Positions 53,277-62,052 of a stretch of DNA of 64,000 nucleotides are shown here, piece after piece. Made by a program: the position numbers and the translations under genes. Below the pieces are notes generated by a model. The model searched no databases. It saw nothing but the letters and a program-made list of their open reading frames with translations, and had not been told where the DNA came from. The stretch is taken from contig JALFLK010000009.1 of assembly GCA_022774755.1 (NCBI GenBank), positions 186,001-250,000 on the forward strand. The letters run 5' to 3'. Source of the DNA: a bacterium (GTDB lineage Bacteria; Bacillota; Clostridia; Oscillospirales; Acutalibacteraceae). Within the stretch, counting starts at the first letter, position 1. The number at the start of each line of letters is the position of its first letter.

Positions 53277-54728
53277 ATGATATATTACTTGTGGGATTTT
53301 GTGTTTTTCTCCTTTATGGGTTGGTGTATTGACGAAGTCTATTATTTGATAACAGAGAAAAAGTTTGCTAACCGAGGATTTTTATCAAGTCCCCTGTGTC
53401 CGATGTACGGCTTTGCGTCGGTTATCATAGATTTTTGTTTCAGCAATATTTTGGATCAGCCTTGGTTTATATTCTTTGGTTCAATGCTGATATTGGGCGT
53501 TCTGAAATTCCTTGTTTCACTTTTTCTTGACAAATTTCTGCATTTTAAGATGTGGGATTACTCAAAACTGCCGCTGAACATTAAGGGATATATTTGTATT
53601 CCCATGGTTGTGCTGTGGGGCTTTGTTGCGGTTATTCTGTCCGAATTTGTAATGCCGATTATGGATGTGTTCGTTCTGCTGATTCCCGACTGGCTTTCTT
53701 ATACAATTACTTTGGCGGTAATCGGCATAGCTTTAATTGATTTTGTGCTGACTATTATTACAATCAAAAAACTTCAGAAACAGCTTAAAGCTATGGATGA
53801 TGTTTCAAAGCTTATTGAGGACGATAACGCAAAGACGGGAAAATCCAAGGAAGAGCTAAAGGAAGAATACAACAGGCTTTTGACCACAAACAATATTTTC
53901 AGACGCCGTCTTGTTAAAGCGTTCCCTGATATGCAGTCTGTTACCTATGCGGAACATTTTGCAAAAATCAAGTTCAAGCTTGATGACATTAAGACGAAAA
54001 ATTTGGAAGAATACGAAATGGTTTATGACAATGAGGACGATAAACCCTTTGCGTTCGGACTTAATTTTAACAAGCTGTTCTGGCTTTTCGTTATCGGCTG
54101 TGTTTTCGGAACGGTAATGGAAACCTTTTGGGCGATTTTTACCCTGGGAAAATTTGAATTCAGAGTGGGCTTGGTTTACGGTCCGTTTATCCCCGTTTAC
54201 GGCGGCGGAGCAGTGCTGATTACCCTTTGTCTTTATAAGCTTTATAAGGCTAATGATATAATTATTTATATTGCAAGCGCAATTATCGGAGCCGGTTTTG
54301 AATTTTTCTGCAGTTACTTTCAGGAGCTTGTGTTCGGCACCGTTTCGTGGGATTACAGCGATACTCCCTTTAACATTCAGGGTAGAACGAACCTTATGTT
54401 TGCGCTTATTTGGGGATTTTTGGGACTTTTGTGGGTAAGGTACCTTTATCCGTGGTGTTCTAAAATGATAGAAAAAATACCTAAAAAAATCGGCAACCTG
54501 ATTACCATAGCTCTTGTTGTTTTTATGGTTTTCGATGTATTTATGACCTGTGCGGGACTGTACCGTGCAGACGCCAGGGTACAGGGTCATCAGGCGGATA
54601 ACGTCTTTGAGGAATATCTCGATAAGCACCTTGATGACGACTATCTGAGTATGATATTCCCCCATATGACCAATGTTTCTACGGGAATAAATGTTGGAGA
54701 ATCCGAACCCGAAAATCCCGATAATTAG
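53277..54728 (+). CDS. Polytopic membrane protein, CmpB family, with internal duplication
   Basis: A 483-residue membrane protein of the putative ABC permease family ABC_trans_CmpB (PF06541-like). Two homologous halves, each with about four spans, are seen. FFSFMGWCIDEVYYLITEKKFANRGFL...LCPMYGF in the first corresponds to CVFGTVMETFWAIFTLGKFEFR...YGPFIPVYG in the second. A cytoplasmic helical linker (about 165-265) joins them. No ATP-binding partner is adjacent, so transport is not established. ATG 53277 is taken because it follows GGGGG and the promoter; the frame upstream overlaps the promoter. Confidence 0.8.
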   Translation: MIYYLWDFVFFSFMGWCIDEVYYLITEKKFANRGFLSSPLCPMYGFASVIIDFCFSNILDQPWFIFFGSMLILGVLKFLVSLFLDKFLHFKMWDYSKLPLNIKGYICIPMVVLWGFVAVILSEFVMPIMDVFVLLIPDWLSYTITLAVIGIALIDFVLTIITIKKLQKQLKAMDDVSKLIEDDNAKTGKSKEELKEEYNRLLTTNNIFRRRLVKAFPDMQSVTYAEHFAKIKFKLDDIKTKNLEEYEMVYDNEDDKPFAFGLNFNKLFWLFVIGCVFGTVMETFWAIFTLGKFEFRVGLVYGPFIPVYGGGAVLITLCLYKLYKANDIIIYIASAIIGAGFEFFCSYFQELVFGTVSWDYSDTPFNIQGRTNLMFALIWGFLGLLWVRYLYPWCSKMIEKIPKKIGNLITIALVVFMVFDVFMTCAGLYRADARVQGHQADNVFEEYLDKHLDDDYLSMIFPHMTNVSTGINVGESEPENPDN

Positions 54729-54754
54729 TCTGTTTTCCAGTATAGACGTATAAA

Positions 54755-54790
54755 TAAAAAAGTCCCCGTTCCTTAATTGGAAGCGGGGAC
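54755..54790 (-). terminator. Terminator after metK
   Basis: GTCCCCG.TTCC-TTAATT-GGAAGCGGGGAC stem. On the minus strand it is followed by TTTTTTATTT. It also faces the convergent CmpB-family gene. Confidence 0.85.
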
Positions 54791-54825
54791 GCTGTGGTTT
54801 ATTGGGGATTATGTTACGGAAATTG

Positions 54826-56004
54826 TTATTTTAAAGCGTCAAGGAGTGCCTGCACCTTGTCGGTCTTTTCCCAGGCAACGCCTAAATCCTCTCTGCCCAT
54901 ATGACCGTATGCGGCAAGGGGCAGATATTTTGTTTCCGTAAGCTTAAGAGCTTTGATTATAGCCTGAGGTCTGCAGTCAAAGACTTTCTTAACCGCCTCT
55001 GCAAGCCGGTCGTTGCTGTACTTGGAATTTTCTGCCATTACTGCAATGGAAACAGGCTTTGCAACGCCGATTGCATACGCAAGCTGAACCTGGCACTTAT
55101 CGGCAAGACCTGCGGCAACAATGTTCTTTGCAATATATCGTGCGTAATATGCGGCGCTTCTGTCAACCTTTGTGGGGTCTTTGCCGGAAAAAGCTCCGCC
55201 GCCATGGCTTGCGTAACCGCCGTAGGTGTCCACAATTATCTTTCTGCCTGTAAGACCCGAATCGCCGGCAGGACCTCCGATGACAAATCTGCCGGTGGGG
55301 TTGATAAAATACTTTGTATCACTGTTAAGATATTCTGACGGGATAATGGGCTTTACAACATACTCAAGCAGATCCTTACGGATTTTTTCAAGGGTAACAT
55401 TTTCATCGTGCTGAGTTGAGATTACAACGGTATCCACCCTTACAGGCTTGTTATCGTCGTCGTACTCGATGGTAACCTGGGTTTTTCCGTCAGGTCTGAG
55501 ATAGGGGAGAGTACCGTTTTTTCTTACCTCTGCAAGCTTTTTGGCAAGCTTGTGGGCAAGAGAAATAGACAGGGGCATAAGCTCCGGAGTTTCATTGCAG
55601 GCATATCCGAACATCATACCCTGGTCGCCTGCACCGATTTGATTGTCGGCGTCGGTTTCACCGTCTTTCAGCTCGTAAGATTGATTAACGCCCATGGCAA
55701 TATCGGGGGACTGTGCGTCGATAGAAGTAAGCACAGCGCAGGTGTTGCCGTCAAAACCGCATCCGGGATTATTGTAGCCGATAGAATTTATTACATTTCT
55801 GGAAATGCCGGCAATATCAACATAGGCTGAGGTTGTAATTTCACCCATTACGTGAACCATACCCGTAGTAGCCGTAACCTCACAGGCAACATGGGCAGAT
55901 TTGTCCTGCTCTAAAATAGCGTCAAGTATTGCGTCGGAAATTTGGTCGCAGAGTTTATCGGGATGACCTTCCGTAACTGACTCTGATGTAAAAAAGTGTT
56001 TCAT
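54826..56004 (-). CDS. metK: S-adenosylmethionine synthetase
   Basis: A 392-residue MetK (methionine + ATP to SAM). [12 protein letters not shown] at the N-terminus, [39 protein letters not shown] and [19 protein letters not shown] with the catalytic and P-loop residues are all intact. Expression is under the SAM-I riboswitch and terminator at 56121-56249, a feedback loop on its own product. Confidence 0.98.
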   Translation of the reverse strand: MKHFFTSESVTEGHPDKLCDQISDAILDAILEQDKSAHVACEVTATTGMVHVMGEITTSAYVDIAGISRNVINSIGYNNPGCGFDGNTCAVLTSIDAQSPDIAMGVNQSYELKDGETDADNQIGAGDQGMMFGYACNETPELMPLSISLAHKLAKKLAEVRKNGTLPYLRPDGKTQVTIEYDDDNKPVRVDTVVISTQHDENVTLEKIRKDLLEYVVKPIIPSEYLNSDTKYFINPTGRFVIGGPAGDSGLTGRKIIVDTYGGYASHGGGAFSGKDPTKVDRSAAYYARYIAKNIVAAGLADKCQVQLAYAIGVAKPVSIAVMAENSKYSNDRLAEAVKKVFDCRPQAIIKALKLTETKYLPLAAYGHMGREDLGVAWEKTDKVQALLDALK

Positions 56005-56120
56005 ACTGCATTTTCCTTTCCTTATATTGATAAAATAATTTGTTTTTTCAGTGCATTGCCCCTTGTTTTTTGTGGGCAGTTTTCGTTTTGCTTGTTTTTC
56101 AGATTTTCGGATTTTAGGAT

Positions 56121-56148
56121 AAAAAAATCACCGCCCAAAAGAACGGTG
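56121..56148 (-). terminator. Riboswitch-controlled terminator before metK
   Basis: Minus strand CACCGTTC-TTTT-GGGCGGTG followed by A and TTTTTTT. It lies directly after the SAM-I aptamer and is the expression platform: SAM binding would favour this hairpin and stop transcription. Confidence 0.88.
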
Positions 56149-56157
56149 TTAAAGACA

Positions 56158-56249
56158 CTCATCTTTCGGATAATCCGCAGGATTTAGCACCTTGCAAAAG
56201 CAGGTTGCCGGACTTCTTAGGGCCTGTTCCCTCAGTCGCTCTTGATAAG
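56158..56249 (-). ncRNA. SAM-I (S-box) riboswitch
   Basis: Read on the minus strand. P1 is CTTATC (56249-56244) pairing with GATGAG (56163-56158). CTTATCAAGAG starts the aptamer, GGGAACAGGCCCTAAGAAGTCCGGCAACC-type core and GGTGCTAAATCC follow, as in the S-box consensus, with the P4 hairpin near the 3' end. It controls metK. Confidence 0.93.
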
Positions 56250-56271
56250 TTATATTTATTTTCACAACACG

Positions 56272-56300
56272 ATTATACTCTTTGTTACACTTCGTGTCAA
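56272..56300 (-). promoter_or_regulatory. Consensus promoter for the riboswitch-metK transcript
   Basis: Minus strand TTGACA (56300-56295), 17 bases, TATAAT (56277-56272): perfect sigma-A consensus about 23 bases before the aptamer. Confidence 0.9.
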
Positions 56301-56405
56301 CACATATATCAATAAATATCCCGATTTCCCATAAATTTTCATTTTCGGGTATATTTTTTACAGCATTTATTGGCATATTTATCTGAACATCCGCAGAAAA
56401 GAAAG

Positions 56406-56424
56406 AGCCGGCATTACGCCGGCT
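56406..56424 (-). terminator. Terminator after the NrdD-like gene
   Basis: AGCCGGC-5-GCCGGCT, a perfect 7-bp GC stem. On the minus strand CTTTCTTTTC follows. It isolates the small gene from the metK promoter. Confidence 0.75.
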
Positions 56425-56439
56425 GTAAGTTCTTAAAGA

Positions 56440-56739
56440 TTATGCTATGTCTTCAATAGAGCAAGCAGAGCAATCACCCAAAGAATGTTTAACTCTGTCC
56501 TCAACCTCTGCTCTTTTAGCGTTGTTAAATCTGTCAACAGTACCAACAAGGTAACCTGTGATTCTTCTGATACGCTCAAAGGGAACAACATCGTAATCGT
56601 ACTTAACATCAACGTCCTCACCGTTTACGGTAAAATCAAAGCTCTTGATGTATTTATCGGGATTTTCTGCCTTAATCTGCTCAACATAAGCGTCAATTTC
56701 TGCCTGGGGTAATGTACCGCCGTTTACTGTAACTTTCAT
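56440..56739 (-). CDS. Stand-alone NrdD-like glycyl-radical-domain protein
   Basis: A 99-residue protein. Residues 55-86 (ERIRRITGYLVGTVDRFNNAK and then EVEDRVKH) match the C-terminal glycyl-radical loop of anaerobic ribonucleotide reductase NrdD (RRVCGYLG...FNAGKQEEVKRRVKH in E. coli). Gly62 falls on the radical glycine. The catalytic barrel and the four-Cys zinc site of NrdD are absent, replaced by an unrelated N-terminal half. A short Cys-x-x-Cys (90-93) ends the protein. No nrdD or nrdG is nearby. It may be a spare radical domain, as GrcA/YfiD is for pyruvate formate-lyase. RBS GGAAGG; own promoter and terminator. Confidence 0.72.
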   Translation of the reverse strand: MKVTVNGGTLPQAEIDAYVEQIKAENPDKYIKSFDFTVNGEDVDVKYDYDVVPFERIRRITGYLVGTVDRFNNAKRAEVEDRVKHSLGDCSACSIEDIA

Positions 56740-56803
56740 ATCTGATACCTTCCTTAATAAATATAGTAAAATGTTTTATCACATAATCTTGTGGAGCACC
56801 ATT

Positions 56804-56832
56804 ATAATATCACAATATATAGATGTTTGCAA
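56804..56832 (-). promoter_or_regulatory. Promoter for the NrdD-like gene
   Basis: Minus strand TTGCAA (56832-56827), 17 bases, TATTAT (56809-56804), 65 bases before the start. The remaining 56833-57052 is AT-rich without visible signals. Confidence 0.6.
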
Positions 56833-57052
56833 GTGACATTTTCATAATTTAGATAACAAAGTTTTTACTTGTTTTTTGGTTGATATACACAAAACTTATG
56901 ACAATTTATACCATAAAACACGGAAAGTTCAGATTACAAGCCATTTTACAACAAATTGTGTGTTGAAAAATCTAACCCACTATATATTGTGTTTTGTCAT
57001 TATTTTGAAACAATTACAAGAATATCAAAAAATTTTTAAAAAAAGTCAAAAA

Positions 57053-58909
57053 TTAAGACACTTTGTCGAACTGGGAATTATATAAATCGTAATAAAATCC
57101 TTTTTTCTCAAGGAGCTGATTATGAGTTCCCTGCTCAATAATGTCGCCGTCTTTCATAACCAGAATTAAATCGGCGTCTTTAATTGTGGAGAGCCTGTGG
57201 GCGATAATAAAGCTTGTTCTGCCTTTCATCAGATTATCCATAGCCTTTTGAATTCTGATTTCGGTTCTTGTATCTACGGAAGATGTAGCCTCGTCGAGAA
57301 TCAGGATTTTAGGGTCTGCAAGAATTGTTCTTGCTATTGTCAAAAGCTGTTTTTGACCCTGAGAGATATTAGAGGTGTCCTCGTTAAGCTCCATATCGTA
57401 GCCGTCGGGCAAGGTTCTGACAAAATTATGCACGTGAGCCGCCTTAGCCGCATTTTTCACCTCTTCGTCCGTTGCGTCAAGCTTGCCGTAGCGGAGATTT
57501 TCCATAATTGTACCCGAAAACAGCCATGTGTCCTGCAATACCATTCCGAAAAGCTCTCTAAGCTCACTTCTGTCAAAATCCTTTATATTGTATCCGCCCA
57601 CGCTGATAGAGCCTGTGGTTACATCATAAAAGCGCATAAGAAGCTTTACCATTGTGGTTTTTCCTGCGCCGGTAGGACCTACTATTGCGACCTTCTGTCC
57701 CGGCTTTATATGGGCGTTAAAGTTTTTGATGATTATTTTGTCGGCAGAGTAGCCGAAGCTTACATTGTCAAAGCTTACGCTTCCGTCAATATCATCGGGT
57801 GTAACTCTGCGTTTTTTGCCTGTGATTTTATCGGTAATTTCTGCCGGATTTTCTGCTGTTTGTTCTTCCTCGGTTTCGCCGAGAAAATCAAAAATTCTTT
57901 CAGACGCCGCCGCCATGGACTGTATCATATTTGACACCTGTGCAAGTTGTTGAATGGGCTGGGTAAACTGGCGCACATACTGCACAAAGGACTGAATGTT
58001 ACCAACCGTAATTGTGCCGTTTATAGCTAAAAATCCGCCCAGCACCGCAATGGCGGCATAGCCTGTGTTGCCTATAAACTGCATTATGGGCATCATAAGT
58101 CCTGACAAAAACTGTGACTTCCAGGCGGAAGTGTAAAGAATATTGTTAGCCTTGTCAAATTCTTCAATGTTCTTTTTTTCACCGTTAAAAGCCTGAACAA
58201 CTCTAATACCGCTGAAGGTTTCCTCCACCTGACCGTTTACGTGGCCTAAGTAATCCTGCTGACTTTTAAAGTATTTCTGTGATTTTGAACCGATAACCGA
58301 CACAAAACCTACCGACAGAGGCAGTATAAGCAAAGCAATAAGGGTCATCATCCAGTTAATTGAAAACATCATATACAAAACGCCGATAATCGTAGCGGCT
58401 GATGTGATAAGCTGGGTTGTGCTCTGGTTAAGTCCCGTGGTCAGGGTATCAACATCGTTTGTTACAATGGAAAGAACTTCGCCTGTTTGTTTTTTGTCAA
58501 AATAATTCATGGGAAGTCGGTTGATTTTACGGATTATTTCGTTTCTCATTCTGTATCCGATTTTTTGAGAAATGTTTACCATTATCAGCCCTTGTATAAA
58601 CGCAAAAAGCGCAGACGCTACATAAAGTGCAATAAGCCATAGCAAAATATTTGCAATAGCGGCAAAGTCAATTCCTGCTCCTCCCGAAAATTTGCTTATT
58701 ATTCCGTTGAACAGCTCGGTGGTTGCGTTTCCCATAATCTTCGGGCCTAAAATGTTGAACACAGTGCTGGCAACAGCAAAAATAATTACAAAAGCGAGAG
58801 CAATTTTATAACGGCCGATATATTTTAATAGCTTCAAAATTGAGCCTTTAAAGTCCTTTGCTTTTTCAACCGGCGCAGGACCGTGGCCGTGTCTTCTGGG
58901 ACCTGCCAT
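57053..58909 (-). CDS. ABC exporter half-transporter, second subunit
   Basis: A 618-residue type IV ABC exporter with six spans (about 35-340) and one nucleotide-binding domain. Walker A is GPTGAGKTT, Walker B ILILDEATSSVD (catalytic Glu present) and the H-loop is IAHRLS. The signature is NISQGQKQ, degenerate from LSGGQ. It pairs with the upstream gene, whose signature is intact but whose catalytic Glu is changed; together they form one normal and one weak ATP site, as in TM287/288-type heterodimers. Its ATG overlaps the upstream stop (TAATG). Multidrug or peptide export is likely; substrate unknown. Confidence 0.92.
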   Translation of the reverse strand: MAGPRRHGHGPAPVEKAKDFKGSILKLLKYIGRYKIALAFVIIFAVASTVFNILGPKIMGNATTELFNGIISKFSGGAGIDFAAIANILLWLIALYVASALFAFIQGLIMVNISQKIGYRMRNEIIRKINRLPMNYFDKKQTGEVLSIVTNDVDTLTTGLNQSTTQLITSAATIIGVLYMMFSINWMMTLIALLILPLSVGFVSVIGSKSQKYFKSQQDYLGHVNGQVEETFSGIRVVQAFNGEKKNIEEFDKANNILYTSAWKSQFLSGLMMPIMQFIGNTGYAAIAVLGGFLAINGTITVGNIQSFVQYVRQFTQPIQQLAQVSNMIQSMAAASERIFDFLGETEEEQTAENPAEITDKITGKKRRVTPDDIDGSVSFDNVSFGYSADKIIIKNFNAHIKPGQKVAIVGPTGAGKTTMVKLLMRFYDVTTGSISVGGYNIKDFDRSELRELFGMVLQDTWLFSGTIMENLRYGKLDATDEEVKNAAKAAHVHNFVRTLPDGYDMELNEDTSNISQGQKQLLTIARTILADPKILILDEATSSVDTRTEIRIQKAMDNLMKGRTSFIIAHRLSTIKDADLILVMKDGDIIEQGTHNQLLEKKGFYYDLYNSQFDKVS

Positions 58910-61122
58910 TATTCCAATTCCTCCTTTGAAAGCTGAGATACAGCAATCTGCCTGTAAACCTCACAATTATTCATCAGTTCTTTATGAGTTCCCTTTCCCT
59001 CAATTTTACCGTCGTCAAGAACCACAATCTGCTCTGCGTTCATAATTGTAGATATACGCTGAGCCACAATAATAACCGTGCTGTCCTTTGTGTATTGTCT
59101 GAGTTCCTTTCTGAGAGCAACGTCTGTTTTGAAGTCAAGGGCAGAGAAGCTGTCGTCAAAAATGTATATTTTCGGATTTTTTGCCACCGCCCTTGCAATA
59201 GAAAGCCTTTGCCTTTGTCCGCCGGAAACATTGGTTCCGCCCTGGGCAATTTCGTAGTCGTAGCTGTTGAATTTTTCGTTTATAAAGTCCTGGGCACGGG
59301 CAACCCTTGCAGCGGTTTCAATTTGGTTTTGGGGCATATTCTCATCAGAGTAAGCGATGTTGCTTTTGATAGTTCCGCTGAACAGAAAGCCCTTTTGGGG
59401 AACATATCCGATATTTTCTCTGAGCATTTCAAGGTCGGCGTTTTTGACATCTGCCCCGTTTACAAGCACCTGACCTTCCGTAACATCATAAAATCTGGGG
59501 ATAAGGTTAATAAGCGTGGATTTGCCCGAACCGGTACTGCCGATAATTGCGGTTGTTTCACCGGGTTTTGCCGTAAATGAAATTTCGCTGATTACATTTT
59601 CCGTAGCACCGGGATATTTAAAGCTCACATTTTTAAATTCAACCAGTCCGCTTTTATTTTCGTCAAAGGGCTGTATGCTGTTTTCCGGGGGATTTTCTAC
59701 GGTGCTTTCGGTGTTCAGAATTTCTGCAACACGATTTACGGATACAATAGCTCTCGGGAGCATAATGCTCATCATTGAAAGCATCAGGAAAGAAATAATA
59801 ATCTGCATTGTGTACTGAATGTAGGCCATAATATCGCCGACCTGCATATTTCCTGCATCAACCTGTGAGGCTCCTACCCAGATAATCAGAACGCCGGTTC
59901 CGTTCATAATAAACATCATAACGGGCATCATTAAAGCCATAATTCTGTTGACGAACATATTTGTTTTCATCTGGTTTTTGTTTGCCTCGTCAAACCGTTC
60001 TTCTTCGTGCTTTTCACGGGAAAAAGCCCTGATAACAGGCAGGCCTGTTAAAATTTCTCTTGATACAAGGTTAATCTTGTCAATCAGCTTTTGCAAAACG
60101 GTGAATCTTGGCATGGCAACTACCATCAGGAAAATAATAAATGCGAAAATTATCCCGATGGCAACTGCAATAATCCACGCCATATTACTGCTGGTGCCAA
60201 GCACCTTAAACAGCGCTCCGAAACCGATAACCGGTGCATAAAGCACCATTCGTATAACCATAATAATGACCATCTGAATTTGCTGAATATCATTGGTACA
60301 GCGAGTAATAAGGGAGGCGTTGGAGAATTTGTTTATCTCTCTGTCAGAGAAGCTTAGCACCTTGCGGTAAACGGCTCCTCTCAAATCTCTTGCAAATTTA
60401 GAGCCGATTTTTGCGCCCAAAAGAGTAGTCAAAACAGTGCAGACGGCTATGATAAGGGCGTATGCAAGCATAATAAGACCTGCCTTATACAGGTATGACA
60501 TTTGAAGTGCGTCGGTATCTACACCTGCATTTGCCAGAATCTCTTTAACATAGCTTACAACAAACTGCTTTACATTGTCCTCGCCTAAGGATTTGTATCC
60601 CTCCAGCGCCTGCTTCATCTGACCGATTATTTCTAAGCGCTGTTCCTCGGGCATCATTCTCAGCATATCGCAAAAGTCAGCGCCTTCGGGAAGGTTCTTC
60701 AAAGCGTTTGTCAGCTCACCACTTGCGTTGTATGCTTCGTTTTCTGCATCAATATCTCCGTTTTGAGCCATAGAAAGCATAACGGTAATAAGTTCCGGGT
60801 CGGTTAAGGCGTTTTCCAAATCCTCGGTTTTTTCCTCGTCTAAGTTTTCTTTAAGACTGTAAATACCGTCGTCCGGTGTGTAGCATTGCTCTACAAGACT
60901 TTTCTGTTCATCAGTCATAAAAAGCGTAAGGTTATCAAGGTCATCTGATGTAATTTTTTCGGGAATAACCGAGGATATACCTCCCTGCTGAATTCCTACA
61001 TTTACGATATTGCTCATATACTGAGGCAGAGCAAGGTCGCAGTAAGCCTGAATAAACAACAGGATAACCACGAAAAATATAGGAACAACGGATACCTTTA
61101 AATATTTCAATACCTTTGTCAC
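58909..61122 (-). CDS. ABC exporter half-transporter, first subunit with extracellular insertion
   Basis: A 737-residue type IV ABC exporter. Walker A GSTGSGKST, signature NVSGGQRQ intact, but Walker B ends FDDSFSALD: Asp replaces the catalytic Glu, the degenerate-site pattern of heterodimeric exporters. Between span 1 (about 10-30) and span 2 (about 208-230) there is an acidic insertion of about 150 residues, outside the membrane, which makes the protein about 120 residues longer than its partner. It may recognise substrate. It lies behind the MarR gene, separated by repeat copy D. Confidence 0.92.
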   Translation of the reverse strand: MTKVLKYLKVSVVPIFFVVILLFIQAYCDLALPQYMSNIVNVGIQQGGISSVIPEKITSDDLDNLTLFMTDEQKSLVEQCYTPDDGIYSLKENLDEEKTEDLENALTDPELITVMLSMAQNGDIDAENEAYNASGELTNALKNLPEGADFCDMLRMMPEEQRLEIIGQMKQALEGYKSLGEDNVKQFVVSYVKEILANAGVDTDALQMSYLYKAGLIMLAYALIIAVCTVLTTLLGAKIGSKFARDLRGAVYRKVLSFSDREINKFSNASLITRCTNDIQQIQMVIIMVIRMVLYAPVIGFGALFKVLGTSSNMAWIIAVAIGIIFAFIIFLMVVAMPRFTVLQKLIDKINLVSREILTGLPVIRAFSREKHEEERFDEANKNQMKTNMFVNRIMALMMPVMMFIMNGTGVLIIWVGASQVDAGNMQVGDIMAYIQYTMQIIISFLMLSMMSIMLPRAIVSVNRVAEILNTESTVENPPENSIQPFDENKSGLVEFKNVSFKYPGATENVISEISFTAKPGETTAIIGSTGSGKSTLINLIPRFYDVTEGQVLVNGADVKNADLEMLRENIGYVPQKGFLFSGTIKSNIAYSDENMPQNQIETAARVARAQDFINEKFNSYDYEIAQGGTNVSGGQRQRLSIARAVAKNPKIYIFDDSFSALDFKTDVALRKELRQYTKDSTVIIVAQRISTIMNAEQIVVLDDGKIEGKGTHKELMNNCEVYRQIAVSQLSKEELE

Positions 61123-61146
61123 AATAAATTTCCTTTCCTTAATTCT

Positions 61147-61318
61147 GAGGAGCCACCGAATAAATCACGCTAATCACGATGCAAGCTGATTGCACATTTT
61201 GCATATTTTTCGCCGCATTTCACAAAATGACGCATACAGGCGTCATAATGAAATTCCGAACAGTCTGACCGAAAGTCATACGGTGCAATTTGCACAAATG
61301 ATTTATTCGGTACTCCGT
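61147..61318. repeat. Palindromic MITE-like repeat, copy D
   Basis: About 172 bp with inverted ends GGAGCCACCGAATAAATCA / TGATTTATTCGGTACTCC. It has TTGCACATTTTGCATAT inside, related to the TGCACATCTTGC of the other copies. It fills the gap between marR and the ABC genes and would be part of their mRNA as a long hairpin. Confidence 0.85.
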
Positions 61319-61338
61319 AAAAAATATATTTTATTGTT

Positions 61339-61818
61339 TTATGATTTGCTTTTTGTTTTGCCATTTTCGGACATCTTTACGGACATATTATCAATGTGAT
61401 TTTGTATTTTCTGCATATACAAAGACATATTATTTTTCTCGCTGTTGTCAAGGCACGAGAAAAAAGACTCTATACTGTCAATCAATTCGCAGGGAGGTTC
61501 TGCGTTTGCTTTTCCCCGTGGAGTCAGCTCAAAGGAAAAGCTCCTTTTGTCATTCAGGGAGGGCTTGCGGATTATAAATTGACCGTGTTCAAGCTTTTTC
61601 AGAAGTTCGGATACCGATTGCTGGCGCATATTGGATATTTCGGATAATTCTTTTTGGGTTATGCCGGGATTATTCCTGATAAGGCACAGCAGTTTGCCCT
61701 GTCCTCTTTCCGGGTTGCCCATAGGCCCCAGCTTTTTGAAATTTTGGTAGCAGTAACGGTGCATAGTCATTTCCAGCGTCATCCACTGTTTTACAAGTAT
61801 ATTGTCGGATTCTTTCAT
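61339..61818 (-). CDS. MarR-family transcriptional regulator
   Basis: A 159-residue MarR protein. Winged helix (about 50-110): GKLLCLIRNNPGITQKELSEISNMRQQSVSELLKKLEHGQFIIRKPSLNDKRSFSFELT in outline, with the Asp-Lys-Arg wing. N- and C-terminal helices would dimerise. It precedes the ABC exporter on the same strand and probably represses both itself and the exporter through the palindromes at 61838-61880. RBS GGGGAGAA. Confidence 0.9.
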   Translation of the reverse strand: MKESDNILVKQWMTLEMTMHRYCYQNFKKLGPMGNPERGQGKLLCLIRNNPGITQKELSEISNMRQQSVSELLKKLEHGQFIIRKPSLNDKRSFSFELTPRGKANAEPPCELIDSIESFFSCLDNSEKNNMSLYMQKIQNHIDNMSVKMSENGKTKSKS

Positions 61819-61837
61819 CTTATTCTCCCCTAAACCG

Positions 61838-61892
61838 ACAGTGACCTGTCAAGGTTTTGATATATTATACAGGTACCTGTTTAATTTGTCAA
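61838..61892 (-). promoter_or_regulatory. marR promoter with two operator palindromes
   Basis: Minus strand TTGACA (61892-61887), 17 bases, TATAAT (61869-61864): perfect promoter. The perfect palindrome ACAGGTACCTGT (61869-61880) fills the spacer and touches the -10. A near copy ACAGTGACCTGT (61838-61849) lies 31 bp downstream, about three helical turns away. This is the classic arrangement for a dimeric autorepressor. Confidence 0.8.
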
Positions 61893-61962
61893 TGCCTTGC
61901 CGTCAGATAAATAGTCCGAAATTGCCGTGACGACAAATTTCTTCAAATATTCAAATGTATAT

Positions 61963-62013
61963 ATAATAAAAACAGCAGTTATATAAATGACTGATGTCAA
62001 AAATAACTGCTGT
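61963..62013 (-). terminator. Terminator after the CHAP-dockerin gene
   Basis: Perfect 11-bp stem ACAGCAGTTAT/ATAACTGCTGT with a 20-base loop. TTTTTATTAT follows on the minus strand. Confidence 0.75.
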
Positions 62014-62052
62014 AATATATTTTAAAATTTTTTTCAATCTGCATGTTTTAAA

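Noticed and set aside
53856-54665. 269-codon frame antisense to the CmpB-family gene
   Set aside because: Composition is unlike a protein, there is no RBS, and the plus-strand gene has a promoter, start and membrane topology that fit.
56149-56376. 75-codon minus-strand frame before metK
   Set aside because: It covers the SAM-I riboswitch and its promoter, which explain the sequence better.
57197-57934. 245-codon frame antisense to the ABC transporter gene
   Set aside because: Mirror of a well-supported coding sequence; no independent start signals.
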